In this document: one piece after another, positions 1 to 5,888 of the stretch | Layout: every line of letters starts with the position of its first letter | Numbering within the stretch: the first letter of the stretch is position 1 | Source: Bifidobacterium breve | GTDB lineage: Bacteria > Actinomycetota > Acidimicrobiia > IMCC26256 > PALSA-555 | Reading direction: 5' to 3' | Assembly (NCBI GenBank): GCA_945889545.1 | Contig: CAMDCC010000077.1 | Span: 1 to 10,521 of the forward strand | Length of the DNA: 10,521 bases | Translations under genes and position numbers: made by a program | Notes under the pieces: model-generated | Databases searched by the model: none | Told to the model about the DNA's origin: nothing | The model's input: only the letters and a program-made list of their open reading frames with translations

Positions 1-1
1 C

Positions 2-112
2 ATCAACGGCCACGAGCTCGTGCCGCTCGTACGCGCCGGCGCCACCTTCATCGACGGCCGACTACAAGAAAGGAACGACAACACGACCAACACCGGGTCC
101 GTCGCAGCCTGA
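2..112 (+). CDS. C-terminal end of an unidentified gene running in from the left
   Basis: The frame starting at base 2 is open from the window edge and ends with TGA at 110-112, giving 36 residues. The fragment begins INGHELVPLVRAGATFIDG and ends in a polar, Thr/Asn-rich tail. The hydrophobic first part followed by a disordered tail is typical of a real protein C-terminus. The other frames here give Arg/His-rich translations typical of shadow frames in GC-rich DNA. I do not recognise the family. A transposase tail is possible, because the next gene looks truncated at its 5' end, but nothing visible proves it. Confidence 0.5.
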   Translation: MNGHELVPLVRAGATFIDGRLQERNDNTTNTGSVAA

Positions 113-208
113 CCACGAAACCTCATCCACAACTCTTGACAATTACTCATCCACCAGCCCAGCGGCGAACTGGCGGGAACTGCTCTGATCCAGAAGCCGG
201 CGCTCAGC

Positions 209-886
209 ATGATGACCCTCGCAGCGCTCGGAGCGATGGGCGATCGAGAACACTTGGAACGCTTGCAGGGCGTCGCTGCGGCGGGACGCCGGCCCGGGGC
301 GATCTTGTTCGCCGATCTCGAAGACTCGACACCGCTTGCCAAGAGACTGTCGACGGCGAACTACTTCGCACTCGGCAGACGATTGATACGGGTGGCGGAC
401 CAGTGCGTTGTCGACGCAGGAGGCATCACCGGACGTCATAGCGGCGACGGAGTCGTTGCCTTCTTCTTGGCCGAGAACCTCGGTTCGGAGTCGGCCGCCG
501 CACAAGCTTGTGTCCGCGCGGCTCGTGCGTTGCGCGACGCAACGTCAGAGATCGCCGAGCGTTCCAACCTCGCGCCCGGGGAACTCATGATGCGCTTCGG
601 ACTGCACTGGGGTGCGACCTTGTACGTCGGTTTGATCTCGACAGTCGGTCGAACAGAGGTCACCGCGCTCGGCGACGATGTCAACGACGCCGCACGCATT
701 GAACCCTGCGCAACCGGTGGGCGCCTCCTTGCGTCGAAGCCCCTCATCGAACGTCTCACACCCACCGAAGCCGACAATCTCGGCCTCGATCTCGATCGAA
801 TCACCTACACCCAACTCAGCGAACTCCCGACGGCAACGGCCAAAGCACAACGAGATGCTCCCTCTCTCGCCGTCTGCGAATTCTGA
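209..886 (+). CDS. Class III adenylate/guanylate cyclase domain protein, probably 5'-truncated
   Basis: The protein is a class III nucleotide cyclase homology domain, which makes cAMP or cGMP from the NTP. Counting from the ATG at 209, FADLEDS carries the first metal aspartate (D36) and HSGDGVVAFF the second (D80). GDDVNDAARIE supplies the transition-state Asn (N159) and Arg (R163). The usual substrate Lys four residues before the second Asp is Arg here (R76). The domain fills nearly all of the 225 residues. The frame is open back to 140 and encodes a plausible extension (QKPALS before MMTLAALGAMGD), but it contains no ATG, GTG or TTG and no ribosome-binding site, and a stop lies at 137-139. 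Family members, as I recall them, have more sequence N-terminal to the domain. This is therefore probably a longer gene that lost its 5' end at about 137-190. Activity of the remnant is uncertain. Confidence 0.75.
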   Translation: MMTLAALGAMGDREHLERLQGVAAAGRRPGAILFADLEDSTPLAKRLSTANYFALGRRLIRVADQCVVDAGGITGRHSGDGVVAFFLAENLGSESAAAQACVRAARALRDATSEIAERSNLAPGELMMRFGLHWGATLYVGLISTVGRTEVTALGDDVNDAARIEPCATGGRLLASKPLIERLTPTEADNLGLDLDRITYTQLSELPTATAKAQRDAPSLAVCEF

Positions 887-1187
887 ACGGACAGTTCGGG
901 TACCCCCCAACGCCGCATCGTGCGTTCGTTCGCGCCAGCTCCGGCCAGTACCTGCACTTGAGATCACACCGACGACGACGCGACCCCGCTCGCTGAGAAC
1001 GCTCTGAAGCGCCCCGGGTCTGGTGGAGGCTCACTCCAGCCTTTGAGAAAGATGGAGCTATGCCCACCATCGCAGCAATTGGTCGGAGGCCCCGAGCGTC
1101 GAGCTCGCAGGCCGATTCACAATGCCATTCTGAGCTTGGAGCGCTGAACTCGGGGCTACTCAGGGTGCCTCGAAGACCCTCGACGCA
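887..1187. other. Intergenic stretch with no supported gene
   Basis: No convincing coding frame, RNA gene or strong hairpin was seen between the cyclase stop and the first tRNA-derived repeat. A short plus-strand frame begins at 1060 but reads straight through the tRNA fragment and gives AHNPKVVGSNPT, a well-known artefact of translating tRNA 3' halves. The last 40 bases (from about 1159, ACTCAGGGTGCCTCG) resemble, in degenerate form, the ACTCAGGG-containing end sequence found before the other attachment sites. Confidence 0.5.
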
Positions 1188-1241
1188 GACTTGTCAAGGC
1201 GCTCATAACCCAAAGGTCGTGGGTTCAAATCCCACCCTCCC
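1188..1241 (+). repeat. tRNA-Met 3'-half attachment-site scar (att1)
   Basis: Bases 1188-1237 match 3536-3585 with one mismatch in 50. The part from 1202 folds as a tRNA 3' half: anticodon loop CTCATAA (anticodon CAU), variable loop AGGTC, then T-arm GTGGG/TTCAAAT/CCCAC. The anticodon-stem strand is CCCAA here against CCCGA in the other copies, and the acceptor strand diverges after 1237. No D-arm or 5' half precedes it, so it is not a functional tRNA gene. It fits an integrase attachment-site scar, since tyrosine integrases commonly cross over at a tRNA anticodon loop. Confidence 0.75.
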
Positions 1242-1296
1242 ACAAGGTGTCCACGATGTCTCGCGACAGGCGTCCGGGATGTCCTGAACTCAGACA

Positions 1297-1316
1297 CCAC
1301 CCCCGCCACCATCGAA
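1297..1316 (+). repeat. Detached tRNA acceptor/CCA end
   Basis: Twenty bases identical to 3580-3599. They include the acceptor strand CCCCGCC, discriminator A and CCA end that complete the tRNA fragment at att2. In att1 this piece is separated from its T-arm by about 59 bp (1238-1296). It is followed, as at att2, by a strong GGCCGG-type hairpin. This suggests a split or nested attachment site, or a small insertion within an older one. Confidence 0.6.
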
Positions 1317-1320
1317 CCAG

Positions 1321-1359
1321 CAGAAGCAGGCCGGTGCTTGCACGCCGGCCTGCTTGCTG
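1321..1359. terminator. Bidirectional hairpin terminator
   Basis: A perfect 11-bp stem, AAGCAGGCCGG at 1324-1334 with its complement at 1345-1355 and a 10-nt loop, can be extended by CAG/CTG across one bulged G. It lies just after the tRNA CCA end on the plus strand and 38 bp past the stop of the minus-strand enzyme gene, so it could end both. No long U-tract follows, which is common in GC-rich actinomycetes. Confidence 0.65.
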
Positions 1360-1396
1360 TTCGAGAGAGCGCCGCTCGTTGATCCGGTGGGTACAG

Positions 1397-2128
1397 TCAG
1401 AGCGGAAGCGGGTGGCTGAGGACACCGGTGCCGGGTCGGCGACCGGCGAGCACGCGGATGAACTCGATGGCGTCGAGGTCGACGCGCTCGCCCTGGATCC
1501 CCTGGCTGAACTTCCCGCCGGCGGGACCGTCGAGGACGAGCTCGCATGGCTCGCCGTGGATCGAGGCCCACTCGGCGACGATGTCCGCGACGAGGCGACC
1601 ATCGTGATCCGCGGTTAGGTGCATCTCGTGGCCGGTAGCGATGCAGAGGTCGATTCGGTGGGCCCACACGTCGCGCGTGAACCCGACGTCGAGGAGATAC
1701 TTGAGCGGCACCCAACCGATCGGCGGCCCGAACGAGATGGGCAGGTAGCGCATCGGAAGCGGCGTCCCCCATCGACCCTTCACCGCCTTCGGACCCACCG
1801 TCGAGAGCTGCGCCACGATCTCGCTGTCAGCCAGGTGCGAGCGTTCACGGATCTGCAACTCGTTCAAGCCGTCGACCCAGTGATGCGAGTCGATCTTCTT
1901 GTTGAGCGGCAGACCCCGCCGGAACTGATGGAGGAACTGCCGGACCGAAGCCTGCGCGTCGGCGGCGCCGAGCACGTGCAGCGCGACCTTGCGGACGTCC
2001 CATGCGGCGCAGTCGGTCGGCAACGTCCATTCATCGTCGTTCAGCGAGCCCATCAGCGCAGCGAAGCGCCGGAACTCTTCTTCGGCGAGCACTCGCGCTT
2101 CTGGTCGTCGGATCCTCTCGGGAATCAT
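1397..2128 (-). CDS. MDMPI/DinB-like mycothiol-dependent enzyme
   Basis: A 243-aa protein of the maleylpyruvate-isomerase/mycothiol-dependent family (DinB-like four-helix bundle). These are cytosolic enzymes that use mycothiol, through a bound metal, for isomerisation or thiol transfer. The N-terminal helix pair carries the first ligand histidine in VALHVLGA (H51). DVWAHRID supplies the second acidic/His pair (D153 and H157), the arrangement expected for the metal site. The C-terminal third (about 165-235) looks like the small alpha/beta domain of the family. The ATG at 2126-2128 overlaps the TetR stop (ATGA) and is preceded by AAGGAGGAG inside the TetR 3' end, a strong ribosome-binding site. 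The pair is translationally coupled, so TetR probably controls it. The substrate cannot be read from the sequence. Confidence 0.8.
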   Translation of the reverse strand: MIPERIRRPEARVLAEEEFRRFAALMGSLNDDEWTLPTDCAAWDVRKVALHVLGAADAQASVRQFLHQFRRGLPLNKKIDSHHWVDGLNELQIRERSHLADSEIVAQLSTVGPKAVKGRWGTPLPMRYLPISFGPPIGWVPLKYLLDVGFTRDVWAHRIDLCIATGHEMHLTADHDGRLVADIVAEWASIHGEPCELVLDGPAGGKFSQGIQGERVDLDAIEFIRVLAGRRPGTGVLSHPLPL

Positions 2129-2709
2129 TGACGTCTCCTCCTTGGCTTGAATTCATCGAGATACATGTCGGTGAGCCGATCGAGATGACGGGTCCAGCGG
2201 TCCCCGCCGGGGTCGTTGCTGATCTGCGCGTCGATGAGACCGGCGACCATCGCAACGAAGCAGTCGACGTCGGTTTGAGACTCGAGGCCCGCGGCCCGCA
2301 GCAGGTCGACCGCCCGGCTCAACACCACCTGGGCGCGCTCGTACGACTCGGCCGACGGCTCGAACCCGGGGATCGGGCGCTGGAACAGCAATTGGTTGCG
2401 CGCTGGATCCTCGACGGCGAAGTTCACGAAGGCCCGCATGAACACCTTCACCGCCTCTCGGCGATCACCGAGCAGCTCCAGCGCGTCGAGCCGTTCGAGG
2501 AGCTGACGGTTGCCGTCGGCGAACATGGCGTCGTAGAGCGCATGCTTCGAGTCGAAGTACGTGTAGAGCGACGGTTGACGGAGGCCCACCTCGCGCGCCA
2601 GCGCATGGAGCGAGAGACCGCCGATGCCGTGCGCGCGGGCCAGCTCCCAGGCGGTGGCAACGATCGACGCCACCCGTTCCTCTCGCCGTTGCGCAACCTT
2701 TCCTATCAC
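2125..2709 (-). CDS. TetR/AcrR-family transcriptional regulator
   Basis: A 194-aa TetR-type repressor. The N-terminal HTH runs from about residue 10 to 56: IVATAWELARAHGIGGLSL forms the first helices, and LRQPSLYTYFDSKHALYDAM is the typical recognition helix and following helix. Residues 60-190 form the helical ligand-binding and dimer domain. The ligand is unknown. The start chosen is GTG at 2709. It lies inside the left arm of a perfect inverted repeat, and the frame above it closes at 2725-2727. A TAGGAT -10-like hexamer (2718-2723, minus strand) lies 8 bp before the start. The gene overlaps the downstream enzyme by 4 bp, so it probably autoregulates and controls the two-gene operon. Confidence 0.88.
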   Translation of the reverse strand: MIGKVAQRREERVASIVATAWELARAHGIGGLSLHALAREVGLRQPSLYTYFDSKHALYDAMFADGNRQLLERLDALELLGDRREAVKVFMRAFVNFAVEDPARNQLLFQRPIPGFEPSAESYERAQVVLSRAVDLLRAAGLESQTDVDCFVAMVAGLIDAQISNDPGGDRWTRHLDRLTDMYLDEFKPRRRRQ

Positions 2710-2738
2710 TAATAGGCATCCTACCTATTAGTGATAGG
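2702..2738. promoter_or_regulatory. TetR operator: perfect 15-bp inverted repeat
   Basis: CCTATCACTAATAGG at 2702-2716 has its exact reverse complement at 2724-2738, with a 7-bp spacer. Each arm is itself a partial palindrome (CCTAT...ATAGG), so the site may hold two dimer half-operators. It covers the start codon and -10 region of the TetR gene, the expected position for an autorepression operator. It is also AT-rich in otherwise GC-rich DNA. Confidence 0.85.
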
Positions 2739-2789
2739 AAGTCAAGGCAGCGGCGGCGCAGCGGCCCCAGCGACCAATGCCCTCCCGAA

Positions 2790-2808
2790 GTCGTGATATC
2801 ATGATGTC
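2790..2808 (+). promoter_or_regulatory. Leaderless -10 element with overlapping palindrome for the RHH/Doc operon
   Basis: TATCAT at 2797-2802 is followed by 6 bp and the ATG at 2809, the spacing expected for a leaderless transcript. The same bases form the palindrome TGATATCA and the imperfect repeat TGATATCATGATGTCA. This is a plausible operator for the ribbon-helix-helix antitoxin, which would give autorepression. Confidence 0.6.
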
Positions 2809-3018
2809 ATGGCAAAGCAAACAACGGTCCGGCTTCCCGATGAGTTGGCGGACGAGGCCGAGGCGGTCGCGCGCGTGAAGGGCACAAGCGTGAATGCGCT
2901 GATCATCGACTCGCTTGCTGCCGAGATCGAGCGCGTCCGGGCCGACAAGGACTTCACCTCGCGTGCACGCGAGCTGTTGAAGCGCGACAAGGAGTTGCTG
3001 GACCGGCTCGCGCGGTGA
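2809..3018 (+). CDS. Ribbon-helix-helix antitoxin of a Doc-type module
   Basis: A 69-aa protein with the N-terminal ribbon-helix-helix pattern. The beta strand TTVRLPDEL (residues 5-13) is followed by helix DEAEAVARVKG and helix SVNALIIDSLAAEIERVR. RHH proteins dimerise and bind operators through the strand. Residues 45-69 form a charged helix, typical of an antitoxin tail that wraps the toxin. The stop overlaps the start of the next gene as GTGA, so the two are translationally coupled. The palindrome over its promoter fits autoregulation. The canonical Doc partner is Phd, so this is a swapped pairing in which an RHH protein neutralises a Doc-like toxin. The antitoxin role comes from context and size. 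Confidence 0.85.
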   Translation: MAKQTTVRLPDELADEAEAVARVKGTSVNALIIDSLAAEIERVRADKDFTSRARELLKRDKELLDRLAR

Positions 3019-3413
3019 CGCGGTATCTCACGCTGGCCGAGTTCTTCTGGCTGGCGGAGCAGGTCACCGGCACCAAAGCTGCGGTGCTCGTGAAGGCGGC
3101 GCGAGTGGAGTTAGCCGACTCGGCGTTGCACGCACCTGCGGCTGGCTTCGGTGACCAAGAGTTCTATCCGGACGTCGTCGACAAGGCCGCGGTGCTCACC
3201 TGTCGGCTGGCATGGAACCATCCGCTCCCTGACGGCAACAAGCGCGCGGCGTGGGCTGCGCTCCTCATGTTCGTGGACCTGAACGGCGGCGTGTGGGATC
3301 CGGACCCGCCGAACGTCGACGACGCTGAGGTAACGATGCTCGCTGTCGCCGCGCACGAGGTCGACGAGGCTTGGTTCGCGCAGTGGCTCCGCGAGCGCGT
3401 TCACTTCGCGTGA
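3015..3413 (+). CDS. Fic/Doc-family toxin (death-on-curing type)
   Basis: A 132-aa Doc-like protein. The core motif HPLPDGNKR lies at residues 69-77 and gives the catalytic His69, acidic Asp73, phosphate-binding Gly-Asn and Arg77 of the Fic fold. The start MTRYLTLAEFFWLAEQVTG and the length match Doc rather than the longer Fic AMPylators. In the family, Doc from phage P1 phosphorylates elongation factor Tu and stops translation; the same activity here is inference. The gene starts with GTG at 3015 overlapping the antitoxin stop. It ends only 4 bp before the GTCACC iterons that form the segment's right end, so the module sits tightly against the attachment region. All key residues are present, so it looks intact. 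Confidence 0.9.
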   Translation: MTRYLTLAEFFWLAEQVTGTKAAVLVKAARVELADSALHAPAAGFGDQEFYPDVVDKAAVLTCRLAWNHPLPDGNKRAAWAALLMFVDLNGGVWDPDPPNVDDAEVTMLAVAAHEVDEAWFAQWLRERVHFA

Positions 3414-3416
3414 TTT

Positions 3417-3535
3417 GTCACCGAACTTGTCACCAGTGGGAACCGACTCAGGGCGTCTCTACGGACGTGACGGGCCTGGACGGAATGACCACCCAACTCA
3501 GGCGGTCTCCGCGTGCCGCGACGGGTCTGGACGGT
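3417..3535 (+). repeat. Cassette right-end sequence: GTCACC iterons and 50-bp tandem repeat
   Basis: TTGTCACC occurs twice with a 12-bp period (GTCACC at 3417-3422 and 3429-3434). From 3417 to 3474 the sequence matches 6168-6225 with about 3 mismatches in 58. An imperfect tandem repeat of period 50 follows: ACTCAGG begins at 3446 and again at 3496, and each copy ends GACGGG-Y-CTGGACGG. The conserved block before two different attachment scars looks like the arm-type integrase-binding region of a mobile element. Confidence 0.65.
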
Positions 3536-3594
3536 GACTTGTCAAGGCGCTCATAACCCGAAGGTCGTGGGTTCAAATCCCACCCCCGCCACCA
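3536..3594 (+). repeat. tRNA-Met 3'-half attachment-site scar with CCA end (att2)
   Basis: The most complete tRNA fragment here. From 3550 it reads as anticodon loop CTCATAA, anticodon-stem strand CCCGA, variable loop AGGTC, T-arm GTGGG/TTCAAAT/CCCAC, acceptor strand CCCCGCC, discriminator A and CCA at 3592-3594. The matching 5' half would need to begin GGCGGGG and is absent upstream. The preceding GACTTGTCAAGGCG is shared with att1. This is a remnant of a tRNA-Met (CAU) gene end, consistent with an integrase attachment site. The long minus-strand frame across it (GWDLNPRPSGYE) is a known translation artefact. Confidence 0.8.
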
Positions 3595-3609
3595 TCGAAA
3601 GTGCAGGTC

Positions 3610-3635
3610 AGGGCCGGTGCGAGAGCGCCGGCCCT
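3610..3635 (+). terminator. Hairpin terminator after the tRNA end
   Basis: An 11-bp stem (with one G-T pair) runs from AGGGCCGGTGC to GCGCCGGCCCT around a GAGA loop. It starts 16 bp past the tRNA CCA end, where a tRNA gene terminator belongs. Its GGCCGG core resembles the hairpin after the detached CCA end at 1297-1316. Both segments thus seem to carry a host tRNA terminus plus terminator. Confidence 0.6.
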
Positions 3636-3690
3636 CTGCGTTGGGCGGCTGACCCCACCGCAGCAACGCCGCCTGAACCCCCAACCAACT

Positions 3691-3748
3691 GGAACACGAC
3701 TACCGGAGCCAAACCGGAACACGACTACCGGAGCCAAACCGGAACACG
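3691..3748. repeat. 25-bp tandem repeat, 2.3 copies
   Basis: The unit begins GGAACACGACTACCGGAGCC and is followed by AAACC. Two exact copies start at 3691 and 3716, and the first 8 bases of a third lie at 3741-3748. It lies in the otherwise featureless stretch 3636-3893, downstream of the broken nucleotidyltransferase gene. No gene is supported in that stretch. It could be slippage or binding-site iterons. Confidence 0.7.
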
Positions 3749-3893
3749 GGGGACCCCTTGTGTCGTTTCTCAGTTCGGGCATCCAACCCGCCTTGAAGAA
3801 TGTGTCGTCATGGACACGTCCGAGGCGTGCGGGTGTGGGGATCGAGGCGGGACAGATCGTTACCCCGAACGAGCCGGTGTTCGGATCCCGTCG

Positions 3894-4542
3894 TCATCGG
3901 AGCTGGTCAAAGAGATCGCCCACCAGCGCGAGCACCGATGCGGAGATGATCGCCGGGTCTTCATCGTCGCCGGCAGCTCGGACCGTCATGAGAACGCCCT
4001 CGGACTCGTGAGATGCGAACAACTCACCGAGGCTCGAAATTGCTTCTTCGGTGACTTCACTCGCAAGCTCTGATCGGGAGAGAAGGCGCAGACGATTGGC
4101 GAGGTCACGCGCGGAGATCGCTCGCAGCAGTCGGAAAACATCGAGAGCGTCCTTGTTGCGAACGGCCCTCGTTCCCGCGCGATCAGAGATCTTGTGGATC
4201 TTCGCGACGAGGAGTGCCCCGGAACCGGCGACCCAGATCTGTGTTGACCGACGGTCGGTCGCGTCGAGGGATGTGATGGTGTGTCGGTAACGGTCAACCA
4301 GCGCGCCTTCGAGGCCCTTCGCCCTCCAGGAGCGGTGAATCTCGAAGATCGGCTGGGGCCACCGCAAGGTCAGCGTCGGTCGTGTACTCCGCGACTGCCA
4401 GATCGGTTACTGCGCCAGTGTGGACATAGATGGCTTGAGCGCCGACAAGCACGATCGAATCAAGTTGAGGTTCAAGTGCCGTGAGCGCGTCGAGCAAGAC
4501 GCGCCGAGCATTCACGTAGAGCGGGTCAGGCGCGCCAGTCAT
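3894..4542 (-). pseudogene. Nucleotidyltransferase toxin of the AbiE-like module, internal deletion and frameshift
   Basis: The 5' part (from 4542) has the nucleotidyltransferase start: VLVGAQAIYVHTG gives the nucleotide-binding GAQ (residues 34-36), and TTDADLAV gives the metal acids D56 and D58. The frame then runs into LLEGEGPRRRAG and stops at about 4294. The family-like C-terminal part continues in another frame: AKGLEGALVDRYRHTITSLD, then AGSGALLVAKIHKISDR and NKDALDVFRLLRA, ending at 3894. Family proteins I recall have about 50 more residues between the DxD region and the GLEGALVD region. The gene therefore seems to have lost an internal piece at about 4300-4340, with a frame change. 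The start overlaps the AbiEi-like gene by 17 bp, giving antitoxin-toxin order as in type IV AbiE systems. The toxin is probably dead unless the two halves are made separately. Confidence 0.72.
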
Positions 4543-5626
4543 CCTCGTTGTCCTTCATCCACTCGAGCAATTGCTCACCCTCGGAGGGCTCGCGCCCAGG
4601 ACCGGTCAGGAGGTCGGCGGCCAACTGGCTAGGCGCAACACACGTCAGTCCGGCGCGGTCGCTGGTGCGATCGAACACAACGGGATCGAACGGCTCGGCG
4701 AGGAGCAGGTTCGCTCCAGTCTCCGCCGGTCGAACATCAAGTTGTTCTGCAGCAGCCGTCACATCATCGACATACAGAGCCGCGACACGTGCCGGAGCAA
4801 TTGGAGCGACCTGCTGCGCCGCGTACGCGCCAGTGGCCGCGTACCTCAGTTGCGTGCGCCAGAGTTTCGTCCTGAGTTCAGCCAGTCCGCGTGGCTCGAG
4901 ATAGGCGGCCACTTGATTCGCACTACGGAACTCATAGTCGGCGGTCCAACGGAGGATCGTGCCTGCCCAGTCAACGTCGAGCACAGCACCCTTGGAGTCC
5001 TTTGTTAGGAGTGCTTCCCGATCCAGCAGATCGATGACGCGCGACAGAGTCGCCGAAGATGCGCTGGCTCGTTCCGCGAGCTCCCGGACGCCATACGGAG
5101 GGCGAAAGTCGACGATCGCGCGTACGGCTCGGCCGGTGCCGCGCCCGCGCAGCGTGCGGAGAGGCTGATTGCTTGGCCACGGATCCTTGGTCGCTCCTTC
5201 GGCCTCGACGAATAGGCCGGGCTGATCAGCAACGAGGCGGAGATTCCCCGTGCTATCGCCATAGCTCACGCCGCGCTCGGCAAGGACGTCACGTGTGCGG
5301 GGGGTGAGGTAGCGCGCGGCAAGAAACGCACGCGGGTTCGATCCTTTGGGGGCGGCGTCGATGTAGCGGTTGAGATGCTCGATCACGCCAGGCAGCGTGT
5401 TCGGGCTTGCCGTCTGCTTGACCTCAACGACAAAGTCCACCGTCTCGCGCCCAGGTGAGCTGATCTTGAAGATCGCGTCGGGCCGCATTTGCCCCGAGGC
5501 GGGCTCTCGGGTCGTGCTGAGGCTCCAGCCGCCCGGGAGCCGCCCGTTGATCGTCTCCTCGACGGCCCGTAGCAATTGAGCCGCGGACCGGCGGCCCTTG
5601 GGGCGTGGTGACTGTGTCCTCTCCAT
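4526..5626 (-). CDS. AbiEi-like antitoxin/regulator with PD-(D/E)xK-like N-terminus and winged HTH
   Basis: A 366-aa protein. The N-terminal domain (about 20-135) contains MRPDAIFKI (D50) and VDFVVEVKQ (E68-V69-K70), the spacing of a PD-(D/E)xK nuclease-fold core. A winged HTH follows at about 165-212 (IVDFRPPYGVRELAERASAS, then SATLSRVIDLLDREALL). The C-terminal 130 residues resemble the C-terminal domain of AbiEi-type antitoxins. Its order upstream of, and 17-bp overlap with, a nucleotidyltransferase toxin match type IV AbiE modules, in which AbiEi represses its own promoter. The ATG at 5626 directly abuts a four-copy GTTTCA/TGAAAC dyad operator. It is much longer than a minimal AbiEi. Whether the PD-(D/E)xK-like domain cuts DNA or is structural cannot be told. 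The toxin partner is broken, so this gene may now be an orphan antitoxin. Confidence 0.75.
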   Translation of the reverse strand: MERTQSPRPKGRRSAAQLLRAVEETINGRLPGGWSLSTTREPASGQMRPDAIFKISSPGRETVDFVVEVKQTASPNTLPGVIEHLNRYIDAAPKGSNPRAFLAARYLTPRTRDVLAERGVSYGDSTGNLRLVADQPGLFVEAEGATKDPWPSNQPLRTLRGRGTGRAVRAIVDFRPPYGVRELAERASASSATLSRVIDLLDREALLTKDSKGAVLDVDWAGTILRWTADYEFRSANQVAAYLEPRGLAELRTKLWRTQLRYAATGAYAAQQVAPIAPARVAALYVDDVTAAAEQLDVRPAETGANLLLAEPFDPVVFDRTSDRAGLTCVAPSQLAADLLTGPGREPSEGEQLLEWMKDNEDDWRA

Positions 5627-5679
5627 GTTTCAGAAGGCTAGCCGTTTCACTAGCCATGAAACAGGCCTAATTATGAAAC
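5627..5679 (-). promoter_or_regulatory. Four-site dyad operator and promoter of the AbiEi-like gene
   Basis: GTTTCA occurs at 5627-5632 and 5644-5649, and its complement TGAAAC at 5657-5662 and 5674-5679. The spacing is 11, 7 and 11 bp, exactly symmetric about base 5653. A second, smaller inverted repeat GGCTAG/CTAGCC lies at 5636-5641 and 5650-5655. TAGCCT (minus strand, 5640-5635) is a likely -10 element 8 bp before the ATG, so binding would cover the promoter. AbiEi proteins are known to bind inverted repeats at their own promoters. Confidence 0.8.
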
Positions 5680-5888
5680 ACGGTTGGGAGGTCCCCGGCG
5701 GGGCAAGTATCCCTTCTCTGCAGAGAGCCTGGCCGCCCGTTTCTGGGGGATGCGATGACGTCCCCCAACAGAGCTTGGAAGTCGTGGACCGACGGTTCGC
5801 CGTTGGGTTCGCGCTCTGCCGGGAGCTGGCGGTCGAGGTCTTCGAAGAACGACTGGGTTGTGCGGACTGTTCGGCGTTCGCCGGTCAA
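5667..5888 (-). pseudogene. Truncated partner (probable toxin remnant) of the 58-aa gene
   Basis: A TTG at 5886-5888 overlaps the stop of the 58-aa gene (TTGA), as in the VapBC-like pair further right, and opens a 73-residue frame. Its first 45 residues look like a real protein: TVRTTQSFFEDLDRQLPAER, then PNGEPSVHDFQ. The SFFEDLDRQL opening recalls RelE/ParE-like toxins, but I am not sure of the family. From about residue 46 the translation turns low-complexity (SPRNGRPGSLQRRD...) and ends inside the AbiEi operator. The gene appears cut off where the AbiE-like module begins. Full-length relatives, as I recall, are around 100 residues or more. It is almost certainly inactive. Confidence 0.55.

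Noticed and set aside
1060..1287. Plus-strand frame of 75 residues
   Set aside because: It reads through the tRNA fragment (AHNPKVVGSNPT), a familiar artefact of translating tRNA 3' halves.
1247..2131. Plus-strand frames opposite the MDMPI-type enzyme
   Set aside because: They are shadow frames; the minus strand has a recognisable family, metal ligands and a strong ribosome-binding site.
3446..3545. CRISPR-like repeat (50-bp period)
   Set aside because: Only two imperfect copies with no spacer structure and no cas genes.
3448..3684. Minus-strand frame containing GWDLNPRPSGYE
   Set aside because: This is the reverse translation of the tRNA-Met 3' half. The same string appears again at 9703-10140, opposite att4.
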